Assembly: GCA_027924645.1 (NCBI GenBank)
Contig: BSBN01000809.1
Span: forward strand, 42,438,001 to 42,502,000
Length of the DNA stretch: 64,000 bases
Direction: 5' to 3'
Source: Cunninghamia lanceolata
Taxonomy: Eukaryota; Streptophyta; Pinopsida; Cupressales; Cupressaceae
Below are positions 11,093 through 21,642 of the stretch, piece by piece. Both the position numbers and the translations under genes were made by a program. Within the stretch, counting starts at the first letter, position 1, and every line of letters starts with the position of its first letter. Under the pieces are notes generated by a model, which was not told the origin of the DNA, did no database searches, and worked only from the letters and a program-made list of their open reading frames with translations.

Positions 11093-12649
11093 TATATAAA
11101 CTCCCAGTCTTCCATATGCTGTAGTCCGCTAGAAAGAAGGCTGCGTTGATGTTGGAGAGCTTTTTGCAATAACTCTGACCAATTTATGACATCCAAAGGG
11201 GCCACACTTCCTCTAAGCTCCTGTATTACACTTCCTCTAAAGCTCACGTCTCTCCTTGAAATAGATGGCGCTAGCTATATGTATGAATCCCACGCATCTT
11301 GGTATCAATTAATATATAATCTTCAAAGCCCACGATTCTCCTTAAGTGGACACTAGGTCCCACCATTCAGCAGACAATATAATATTTTTAAAGCATGAAA
11401 TGGAATTCTAAGAACTGCGTCTAGCTTGCATATCCACGTCACCTTCAATTGCAATCGCAGCTCCACCAATTTTCCTTATAGCGGCTATATGAGATATACG
11501 ATGTAGGAAAGAAAGTGCAACTTCCTCAAGACGATGTGGCACCACCTAGAAAGTCTTCACACCTTAATTTCCCAACGCCACCTTGTTGGATGTTCGAAGA
11601 TGTTTGAGACACTTTAGCAGCTGTGCTATCTATGAGAGGTTTTCTTAATAAATAATGATACGGCTGATATGAATAAGGCTTTCAAGCCTTCCAAACACCC
11701 AGATATAAGAATCGACCCTTGTGAAGAGCGCCTCCTTTCTTCAAAGGTACGACTGCCTTAATGACCCATAAAATCATAATCACAATATCAGGAAAATATA
11801 TATATCCTTTTGTCATTAACGGCGTGGTTTGGTGGTCAAGTCATTCAGTTATAGTGGCGGCCACCAAAGTTCAAACCCCCACAGGGCCAACGAGCTCGCA
11901 GGCTAAGTGTACCTCCGCTAGGTTGCCGTGTTCGCAGGCTGTGTACCTCCGCCGGGCCAACGAACTCATGGGTTTGGCCAAACCTAAAGGGTGATAATGC
12001 CCATTGGGGACGGAGACCCCCTAGTTGTGGTCTCAGGCGATAAAGCCGATGGGAAGAAATCCCCCGTAAGGGTCTCTTTGGACATGGACCAAGCTAAAAA
12101 CTCGGGTACTCCCAATCAAAAAAAAATATCGATCCAACCTTGCAAATTTATATTTGTTTACAAATCACATAAATTTGCAAATAAAGCCTCCTACATAAAT
12201 AATATATCTTTCCACACAATATCACCAAATCTGCATACCTAGAAGCCCTCTCAAAACAATACAAAACCCTACACAATCCAAATGGCACAATCATTAAACT
12301 CAAATGTGAATTCTGAAGTAAATTCACCTCGTTGATGAAATTGGGTTTTCGTCCAATTCATCATATCTGAGCTAGGGTTTTCATCCCAGAGCTTGTTGAA
12401 CCCAAGTTGCGAAGAAACTTCAATGTCAAATATCAAATTCCTGTTATGCCTAAATGTCTAGCTTCACCTCCTTTTAAACACTTTTTTGCAATCCTTCTAG
12501 AATTCTCTTTTGTGGCCGACATACTTTATTATTTTATTTTATAGCCTCCAAAAGTAACTTTATTATTTTATTTTCTTTTATTAGGAAAAAAGTTACTTTT
12601 TAAAAAAAATATTAAAATAATCACCGGTTGGCACAAAAGGGACATTACA
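11093..12649 (-). mobile_element. Probable solo LTR K (minus strand)
   Basis: The right edge reads GGGACATTACA (12639-12649), that is TGTAATGTCCC on the minus strand, a start shared by several LTRs here. GCGAC follows at 12650-12654 and also occurs at 11088-11092, which would be the TSD. The left edge would then be TA instead of TG, explained by one transition. The part at about 12129-12240 resembles the element E LTR read backwards (AACCTTGCAAATTTATATTT...). It contains the SINE-like element at 11817-12127. The left boundary is uncertain. Confidence 0.45.
11817..12127 (+). mobile_element. SINE-like element with tRNA-type promoter
   Basis: The head reads GGCGTGGTTTGGTGGTCAAG (11821-11840), close to a tRNA A box, with GTTCAAACCCC at 11869-11879 matching a B box. 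Near the 3' end a GC-rich body closes with CAATC followed by an A9 tail (12118-12126). It is far more GC-rich than its surroundings. TSDs are not clear. A tRNA gene is excluded because no cloverleaf follows and the body is about 300 bp. Confidence 0.55.
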
Positions 12650-12654
12650 GCGAC

Positions 12655-13658
12655 TTCATTATTTGATGTCATTTTTGCTTGATCCATGGTATGTATAACC
12701 TAATTTAGGTTGAGCATTATAGGAGCAGAAATCTAGGCTATATTTGTCATGTTTGAGCCCATGGATTTGATGTAATTACAAATCAGCATATTCAGATTTG
12801 GAGCAGCAGACCAATTTAATCAGAAATCATATTTGTTTTGCACATGTTTGGCCTTTGGATGATAGATTTTCATGGTTGATATCTTTATTGATGATTATAC
12901 ATGTTTGGCATACATTTTATGATGTTTGGAGCATATTTATTGGTTGCCTATGAATGTTTATACTTCTGAAAATAAAATCAGAAAATCAGAGCAGAATTCT
13001 AGGGTTTCAGTAGAAAACTAGAAATGCAGAAAGTTAGGGAAGAATTCAGAATTTTAAAATCAGAATTTTAGGGCAGATCTCATTGGGGATATTACAATCC
13101 TTACCTGCAAACAAGTGTCAAGGGCTTGTAATCTCACAATGTTGAATTTTCCTCAATCAAGATCATAGATGAACATAGATAAAACAATAAACCGATCAAT
13201 AAATCCTAGCATTCAAGTATTTGGATATCCCATATACTAGATGCATCATAAAAGAGTCTGACATTCATCTACTTTTGAACTGACTTTCCAGCAAATTGCA
13301 ACTCGAACAACAGTACTGTCAAACATATCAGTAGCTAATGAAAATTACACATCCTAGCAGCACAAACTCCATTATACAGATGTAAACAACCAAAAAGTGA
13401 TATATCAAAGAAAAGTTGGGAAAGAAATGGACAAATCTAAAAGCACTTGATGATGAGCACAATAGAGGGCTAAGAGATCAAAGTAATATACAACTTAATT
13501 TCATATCATAGAAAATTACAAAATGAAAATAAAAATAAAATAAAAAGGACAGAAATAAGAAAGAAAAGGAATTATATTAATGTCCACAGATGACCAAAAG
13601 TAGATCAATGGGACTGAAGAGTATAGCAGTTTACAATAGAAAATTCAGGAAGAGAACC
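12655..13658. other. AT-rich remnant with an LTR-like terminus
   Basis: No gene. GGGGATATTACA at 13085-13096 looks like the 3' end of a plus-strand LTR (compare GGGATATTAAA in E), but I found no matching start or TSD. The rest shows no further structure. Confidence 0.4.
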
Positions 13659-13663
13659 TAGAA

Positions 13664-15195
13664 TGTAATAAGCACCCTTGTTTCCAAGTTTACTGATACC
13701 AATTTTTTTTTGTGTTTTTGGGCTCACTGCTGTTTGGTTTGTTTGCTTGTTTGCTTTTCACAGTCAATATTGAGTGCAGCAATACAATGATATAATAATG
13801 CAACTCTAAACAATACCCATGAAGTGTAAAGAGCATATAAACTTAAATAGACAATACCTAGAAGTTAAGAGCAAGAACAATAGACATACCCATTTCAGAT
13901 TTATGAATTGTGAAGGTCTGATATACAAGGCCAGCAATCTGAAATTATATAAATACACCCTAAATCACCCAAATCAATGTTTTTCACTCCCTGAAACTTG
14001 AAGTCAGCAGAAATTACACTTAAAACGCCTTCAATACATGCATATAATGTCCACAAAAAGGAGCGCTTGACCCTTAGAATCCTCACGCCACAACCTGGAA
14101 GTTCAGCGGCTGATGTAGGTGTGCCATAGCAGCCATAAACCTCACGTCCACCTCAGAAATCTGTTCCAAAACATTAAGGATAAGTGTGCAGAGCTGCAAT
14201 GATGTCTCCACGCCAAGAATGAAGTTAAAACCCTCACAACGAACCCACAGCTTCAATGAACAGTGGTACGGCCCAATCTGGATGGTACGGCCAGCAATAG
14301 ATGAAAGCCAAAGTCACCAAAAACTCCATAAAATCTTCAAATCTCTGATATTCTACTTCACTCTCTTCTCAAGAAAAAGACCTGAAAATATAACTCTTAT
14401 TCCGAACCCTATACTATGCCATTTTAAGTCCAAGTGTGATTCCTGTATGAAATCACCACCAACCTCCCAGATTGTGTCTCTCAACAACGTAGGAAATGTA
14501 GTTTGCAAAGGTTTCCGTCTTCACCAACTCTAGAAGGATAACCAGCTCCTCCAGCAAGCACAACCTCAAGAAAAATAAAAATGCACGAGAGTCCCTCAAA
14601 TGAGCTCTCTTTTCCCTTTTATTTCCTTTTTCTCTTCCAACACCCAAGATGGAGTAAAATATATTATTTTATTAAGTTTAACTATTTAAAAACCCCCTTA
14701 TGACTCTCATGAGATGAGCGCTCAACTTCTCTTAGTATAATCAAATGATAAATAACACTTATATCCCCCTAGTTACTTTTAAAATAAAGTAACTCTATAA
14801 TAGTATAATATTAAATATCATAAGTTAAATATTTAATTTAACTTTGACATTTTTTTATATTTAAAATAATATTCTTTAGTCATTTCAACTATCGAGAAAC
14901 TAATACAAGTCGCTCCCACCGATGTCATAAGAATAGAAATACCGACAACAAGCTCCATCGGTGACCCCACCTGACTTACTAAAAATAGTAAATCCTAGAA
15001 AACTCGTCCAATGACACTCCGGAAAGGGAAGAATTTCTTATGGCTATTGTCAGAACTCAACCAAACCTCCAAAACATGTCACAACTGTTGGTAACCTCCA
15101 CCCAAGTTCCCTATTCATCAACATTAGCCTACGGGAACCGCTGAATAGGCTAACTGATTTAAACCTGTTGAACTGGCTAGGAAGGGGACATCACA
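13664..15195 (-). mobile_element. Solo LTR I
   Basis: Runs from TGTAATAAGC to GGGGACATCACA and is flanked on both sides by TAGAA (13659-13663 and 15196-15200). The minus orientation is inferred from the TGTGATGTCCCC start at its right end. A palindrome CTTACTAAAAATAGTAAA (14975-14992) lies 203 bp from that start, as in solo LTR J. No internal region or second LTR is present. Confidence 0.75.
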
Positions 15196-16386
15196 TAGAA
15201 AGACCCTACAAAGGAAAAAAACAAAAGCAAAGAAATACAAAAGTAAAACAAGGGATTGTAATGTCCCCATTTTCATGAGCATCAGAGTTCAGAGGATTAG
15301 CCTATCAGTTGACCCTTGTAGGCTAGTGTGGTGGATTAAAGGGTCTAGTATTGGGCATTATGGAGCTTTTCAGGTGGTAGTTGTAGTGTTTATCTCTCCA
15401 GATCCTTTATATGTTCTGAGGCATTGATATTCAGAGCTTTCTGGTTCTGTTTTGAGGGACTTACTATTTATAGTAAGTCAGTGGATGTTAGAGAGGGAGC
15501 CTTACTATTTTTAGTAAGGCAGTTGGATGCACAGTGGATACAATGGTTAACTCCCAGGTTTAGACGGAATGGAAAAATAATAAGTATTTATGGAGTTATG
15601 TCATTTTAGTTATTAATAAAGTAATACTTTATTAATAATTAATTATAAAGTGCATTATAAAGTTATATTTTAACTTTATGTTAATGGGGCCACTTTATGG
15701 CTTAAAGTCAATTAATAAATGTACTTTATGTGGGCACCTAATTAATGCTTTATATTAAAGTCAACATCAAAAAATATTTAATATCATTTAAATGATTATA
15801 AAAGCCTCATGAGGAAATCGACTTATTTTGGAGAGAGTATATAAGTCACCAAAAGCATTTGGAAAAGCATCATTTGATCATTATACATTTTGGCTTTGTT
15901 CTTTGAAGAGCTTTTTCTCTTGGAGGAGAATGAAACCTAGGGTTTCAAATTTATTGGCTTTGGAGAACGAAGTTCTTCATGGTTATTGCTACCTGAGGGT
16001 GTGAGATATCACTTGAAGGCTGCATTATTTGGTAGCTTCACATCAAGAGCTGCATTTGAGCTTATTTGAGAGAAGAAATTATAACCAGCTAGGGTTTGAA
16101 GACTATTTGCAGATTAAAGGCATTTTGATCAAAATTTGAAAGTCTATTGATACATTTCTTCCATTTCCATCCACGGCTAGAGTTTGGCAAATTGTGGCTA
16201 GGGTTACAACTCCAAATTGATGAAGATTTGTACCAAATATCAATTTGTAATGGCGATTTGGAGTCTATTTTGATGTTGTCCGCCTAGGGTTTGCAGGTTA
16301 TTGACATTTGGAATCATTCTATGGTGAAATTGTGGACTTTGAGTGGACATATCAGATTATATATCATTGCTGGTTCATGTTTAATT

Positions 16387-18009
16387 TGTAGTGTCCCTTT
16401 TAGGAACAATACTAATTTTACCCCAAATTATCAATTTTCAAGCAAACAAAGGTTAGACACTACCTTAGCTTGATTTAATTCTTGCAAACAAGTTAGCAAA
16501 TACTTACAATAATATTTTTCACAATCAAGTTAACATGATCAACAAACTCATAATGACATTATTAATCCAACCAACCCTAACTATCTAGGAGACTCAACCA
16601 TAAGAGAGTTGAGGAACGTGACTTCGATGGGGTGTCCCAGATCCTCTACCCTAGGCCCAAGAGCAGCTATACCATCCCCCTTGGCCTCATGTGGCGCATG
16701 CCATCCATATGAGGTGGTGTACCTAATGAGGCATCCGTTATTCCATTCCCCCATGTCTTGTAATTTCCTTTCCCTTTCTCTATGATTGGTTCCCTTAAAC
16801 TTGCATATTTATGATAGGAGAATGAGATCACAACAGGGTGCCCCGAAAGCCGTCTCTTCTAAGCCCAAGAGCGGTACCCTTTGTACCCTCTTGGCCCTAA
16901 TGGGATTTATCAATCCCCCCTCGAGGGGTAGTGTACCTAGAAAAGTGCCCCATCACCGTTCCCCTCTTGCCCCACATTTCCTTCATCATAGAAATCATAA
17001 CATTCACACAAATCTTCTTACCAACACACTAGTTCAAATATATAAAATTATGAAAAGATCCCATATTAGTTGACATACATATTGGGTAATAAACAATAAT
17101 ACATAAACCTCATAGCTATACATATTAAACTACTAATATATATCCTTGCTAATGAAAACAACTATTAATAGACTACATATTAGACTATATATTAAACTAC
17201 ATATTATATATATTATACATATTAAGTTACTAATATGCATCCCTGCCCGATGACTGGTTTCTTGGCTTATTGCAGATCATAAACTTAGAACTGTATATTT
17301 TTCTTCCTTATATTCTCCTCATGGCTGCCTTCACTACTTATATATATCCCACTAACTAGAGGGGAGAGTCACCCCTTTAGAGGGATCGCTACCTCTCTAA
17401 TGCTGATCGTAGTTTTTTTTGCATCAGTTAGTCTTTGTTTATGCTAACCACTACCCTTTCTTCATAATTCCTAACCGCAGCCTCCCCTTTTATTACCTTC
17501 ACTGCCTTGGTTTATTAATCTTATGCCTATTACTACTATTCGCAGCCCTTAGGGAGATACAAGCTCTGCCACAATAGTTCTAATAATATTTAATTTGATT
17601 TCATATTTATATTAATAATAATTTTCAATTTAATATTTATATTTATATTTATATTTCTTATATTAATAATCATGTTTATATTAATATTATATTATTTACT
17701 TTTTTAATATCTATTACAATGATAATAATACCATTATTCTAATTTATAATATAATAAATTTGCAATTACAATTATTTATATTTATTTTATAATATAATAT
17801 ACCTTGTCAATCAAGGTTAATATATTACTTAATATTATCTATTAAATATTATATATTATATATGTTTATTAATATATATATATATAATTATCATTCAAAT
17901 TGACGATGGAGGGGACACTACTAACACCATATTTCAAGAAGGTAATTCCATCATTTATCATGTTGTTTAAATCTTTAATTTAACAAAGCCTTAATATCAA
18001 GACATCACA
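16387..18009 (-). mobile_element. Solo LTR M nested in J
   Basis: TGTAGTGTCCC at 16387 to GACATCACA at 18009, with exact TSD TAATT at 16382-16386 and 18010-18014. The right end carries the palindrome GTTTAAATCTTTAATTTAAC (17965-17984), which places M with F and H and gives minus orientation. The part at 16620-16960 holds two degenerate copies of a 'GCCCAAGAGC...CCTAATG' unit; 17560-17890 is AT-rich low-complexity sequence. Confidence 0.88.
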
Positions 18010-18182
18010 TAATTCCAACCAATTTTGGCAATTTGGGCACATATCTTCGTGGGTGTTGAATATTATGTTTGGCGCATCATTTTGAGGCATTGTGGAATAC
18101 ATATCAGACGTGGGTTTTGCATATTAAGGACAGATCGTGGCTTATTGAGGCTTGTTGAAACCCTAAGTGCACTCCCAAAAGT

Positions 18183-19645
18183 TGTAATGTCCCATTCTTG
18201 ATACATGGTTAGTCCATCATTGGGTTCCCATGGACTAGCAGTTTGTTTAGGGAACTATGGTTAGTTTGGCCTTGGAGGTGTTTATCAGTGATGGAGTTGT
18301 GGTTCGTGGTCAGTGGATCCAGTTGGCACCCTCTGAGATGGCTCTGTTTGCTCTTGGCCGTTACTATTTTTAGTAAGTTTGGGTTTAGTGTTGGTTCAGG
18401 ATTTTCAGAGTGGGGTTAGATGCATCTCGTCAAGACCTTTTCGGCAAGCTTTAGATCATTACATTCCGGTCTTAGCATTCATTTTAAAGTCCGAAGATTA
18501 TAGTATTTATTGTTAAAGGGACTTTAGAATTATTGAGCAATGACTTAGGGAAAAGAAATATTATAAAGTCACTCATGTCTTAAGTTGGGCGCCCATCCCT
18601 TGGAGTAAAAAGTGATTTTAAAATTATAATATTCCCTCTCTAATTCCAACGCCCAACTTGAGGAGGGAAATAAAAGATGAAAAGAAAGCTCATTTGTGCA
18701 TGCTATGTTATGATATTTCTCTTTGTGAGCTCTGCTAGGGTTTTGACAGTTTGAGGTTTCGAACCAAGCTCTTGGAGATGAAAACCTCCCTGAGTAATGA
18801 CATTCTGCAGGTGTGGAAGATCACTCAAAGGTGCCAGTAGAGGTGGATACACTCAGTATTCACGAATGTGCTTCAATGAAGTCTATTGATTGAAGATTTG
18901 AGGAAGGACTGAGCAGATTTCTTGCATATTCTATTGAATCCATCACATACAGAAATGGTGATCAGTTTACCAGTGAATTTGGGGCAGTTTTTAGAAGTTC
19001 TGGACTGATATTATTTGCAGCATGCTGGCCATACTCTATCAGTCCCAGCCGTACCATTTAAAGGTGGAGTTTTGAGGTGTTTTAAAGCAGTTTTGGCATT
19101 CATATCTGGTCGCCTAGCCTTGTGGACATTATTCAGTTCATTGCAAACTTATTTCAGAGGTTGTTCATCACTTCCAGCATAGGCCGTACATCTCTAGGAG
19201 TGACGTGGGGGTATTTGGGCTTCATTTCTCTTTGTGGGTATTGTGGATTCTGCATTGCTAGAGGCGTTTGGAGCCCTTTGTATTGCTGATATCATTTTGT
19301 ATGCTCATCTTTGTATTTCTTGGGAGATTGGAGTGATTTCCAGCCATACCCATTGTTGGTACAGCTACAGTTAGTGTATGAAGTTGCAAATCTCAACATG
19401 GGTATGTGATAGTAATTATTTATTGGCCATTTTACTATATGGGTAACTGTTAGTTTCTTCATATCTATTGTATCTTTTCTGGGTTTCTATTCTATGCTCT
19501 ATATTGTATGGCCCGACAACACATCTGCAGGAAAACTGAAACCCCCTTCTGCATTCTTCTGTCTAGTCTGAAAGATCACATAAAAATAAAAAATAAAACA
19601 CATAAAAAGACTTTAAAAATTTACAAACAGGTACGGCACATTACA
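18183..19645 (+). mobile_element. Solo LTR L nested in J
   Basis: TGTAATGTCCCATTCTTG at 18183 to GGCACATTACA at 19645. Flanks AAAGT (18178-18182) and AAAGC (19646-19650) form a TSD with one C-to-T change. The palindrome GTTACTATTTTTAGTAAG is at 18360-18377, 177 bp from the LTR start. Confidence 0.8.
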
Positions 19646-20304
19646 AAAGCTATCACAGCCTTCTAGGGTTGGTGTGCTACCCTTGAGGGAGGTTTGTGGG
19701 ATTGTTTGGAGCTATTTCAGTTTGCATACTTCCCATCAGCATTCTATATCAGAAATCAGTCCTGTAGCAACCACTTTTGTATTCCACTTCGGGTATCTTT
19801 CATTGTCATATCAGCAATACCTTGTATACTTCATGGAGGATTGATCACGGGTATGTCATACATTGTTATTTGATCAATTGGAGATATATTTTATTGATTG
19901 TAATAGACTAATATAACCTATATCAGACCTGTCATAAGTGTATACAGAGTGTAATCAGACCTCTTATATGATCAATAAAGGCATATTTGCAAGTGGGTTC
20001 CTTGATATATGAGTATGCAATCAATTATCTGTCATTTCTATGTTATTGTCTATGTTTTGGCATTGAAACATCTTTCAAAACAGCATTAAAACACTTAGAA
20101 ATTTATATCAGACTTAAGGAATCAGAACTTAGACACTTTTCACGCCAAGTGTTTGATGAAATGTCAATACATTCAAACTGAGTTTTTGGGACAGAATAAG
20201 ACAGGGTTCTTACAGGGACCACCAACACAAGTGGTCAAGAAAATAGTATGTATAGCCAAGAAGGGGGGGCAAGAACCCCAAAGAGCAAAGGCTGAGGAAA
20301 ACAG

Positions 20305-20672
20305 TGTAGTTGGTCATAATTGTAGTCGGTCGTAGTCAGCCAAGTAACTAATTATGAAATTAAATAATATTTGTGTATAGTTAGTTTAGGAGTGTTATTG
20401 GGAATTAACCCTGACGGTTGGATAGTTATGTAGTCGTTGCCAACAGTTGGTATGTCAACCAACCTTGGCCAAGTTATATATTGAGTTGATACTTTGTAGT
20501 TGGGGCATATGTGACATTTTGATATACTGTTGATATATTCAATCAATGGAAACAATGCTTTATCCTGTGCAATTCTGGTATAAATTTTATGTTTTATCTT
20601 ATGCTGCATAATTGTTACTACATATTTCCGTTTACTTCATGTTTGTCTGAGAAACCACATAGCAAGTAAACA
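20305..20672 (+). repeat. 5' LTR of element A
   Basis: 368 bp, TGTAGTTGGTCATAATTG to GCAAGTAAACA, followed two bases later by the PBS. Confidence 0.9.
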
Positions 20673-20674
20673 TT

Positions 20675-20690
20675 TGGCGCTGTTGCGGTT
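20675..20690 (+). promoter_or_regulatory. Primer-binding site of element A
   Basis: TGGCGCTGTTGCGGTT two bases after the LTR; TGGCGCTGTTGC is a frequent plant gypsy PBS core. Confidence 0.75.
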
Positions 20691-20806
20691 TCGAAATCGG
20701 GTTGGAAGGTGACAAAGGGTCGATAACGAATTGAGTCGTCGGTGATGAATCAGTTGGCGAATAGTGGATGATGAATTGAATCGTCAAAGATATAGAACAG
20801 TTAGTG

Positions 20807-21642
20807 ATGAGGACGGAGACAATGGGATGGCAATATAATGGGGCAACCTATTCAACCGACGAGGAACTACAAACCAAAAGACAAGTGGAAAGGATAGAAG
20901 AAGAAATACAAGAAGAATGGGCGGAAAGCGACAGAGAAGACAACAAACGAGAAAGGAACGATCAGGAAGATGATCTAACGCAAGATCTCATATTCTTGTG
21001 GCAATTGGTGGTAGGATATTACGTGAGGAACGAAGCCATCCACAGGGATATTCTAGCGGAAATAATTGGAGATAACTTAGAAGTCAACAAACAGGTAGAC
21101 AATCTGCTCAATCGCATACCCAAGCTTCTGGCAAAGAATTTGATAATCCTACAAGACCTCTGAGAAGAAAAAGATAGAGAACAACACCAACAGCAAATAC
21201 TTAGGAGTTATGAAGAACATATGAAACATGAGGAGCAAGAGCATGACACAAACCGCCATCGGATGCCCTACAACTAATAACCGTACGAGTGTCAATTAAT
21301 ACCCATACAACTCAACAAAGACAAAAACGGAGTACCAAGTAGGCAAGAAACACCTGAGGAGAGATTAAGAAGATCATTGACATTAAAAGAACAAGAAGAC
21401 CGAAGAAAAAGATTGAAACAAATTGCTGAAGAAGTAAACGAACATCATGATGAAATAAATCAACATACTACTGAATTACACCAAAGCTTCGTCAAGGGAG
21501 CCAACAAAGAAAATTTCAGAACACCGGTAACAAATAAAGAAAAAGAAAAAGATGATGAAAATGAATTGACAAGGGAACTTGAAAACAGCATACGCCGTAT
21601 CCGAGAGTTGTCCATAGCAAAGGATGAAGAGCCAAGGACTAG
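20807..21642 (+). pseudogene. gag of element A, N-terminal block
   Basis: One frame runs from MRTETMGWQYNG to the B insertion, broken by stops at about 21161-21163 and 21278-21283. The protein is highly charged (Glu, Lys, Gln, Asp) with helical repeats such as ERIEEEIQEEW and EQEDRRKRLKQIAEEV, typical of a coiled-coil leader before a Gag core. It is cut at the TSD ACTAG (21638-21642) and resumes at 33870. Confidence 0.65.

Larger units (their letters stand above)
15257..20214 (+). mobile_element. Solo LTR J, interrupted by solo LTRs M and L
   Basis: Starts TGTAATGTCCCC at 15257 and ends GGGTTCTTACA at 20214. Flanks are GGGAT (15252-15256) and GGGAC (20215-20219), a TSD with one C-to-T change. 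With M and L and their TSD copies removed, about 1.86 kb of LTR remains (15257-16386, 18015-18182, 19651-20214). Two palindromes of the CTTACTATTTTTAGTAAG type are at 15460-15477 and 15501-15518. No PBS follows the right end, which supports a solo LTR. Confidence 0.8.

Noticed and set aside
10900..11160. A frame of about 75 codons without stops (FNWQFGIHSFFNKEVALQQN and onward)
   Set aside because: No start in a sensible place, no known motif, no splice-site support; likely chance.
11869..11879. tRNA gene suggested by the B-box-like GTTCAAACCCC
   Set aside because: No cloverleaf can be drawn and the unit goes on for 300 bp to an A tail; a SINE explains it better.
13126..13137. TGTAATCTCAC as the left end of LTR I
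   Set aside because: Its flank GGGCT does not match TAGAA, whereas the start at 13664 gives an exact TSD.
17907..17925. GGGGACACTAC as the right end of LTR M
   Set aside because: No TSD follows it; the exact TAATT match and the H-like end at 18009 fix the true boundary.
15257..20214. A single 5-kb LTR
   Set aside because: Two internal segments have their own TSDs (TAATT, and AAAGT/AAAGC) and TG...CA ends, so this is one LTR with two solo LTRs inside.
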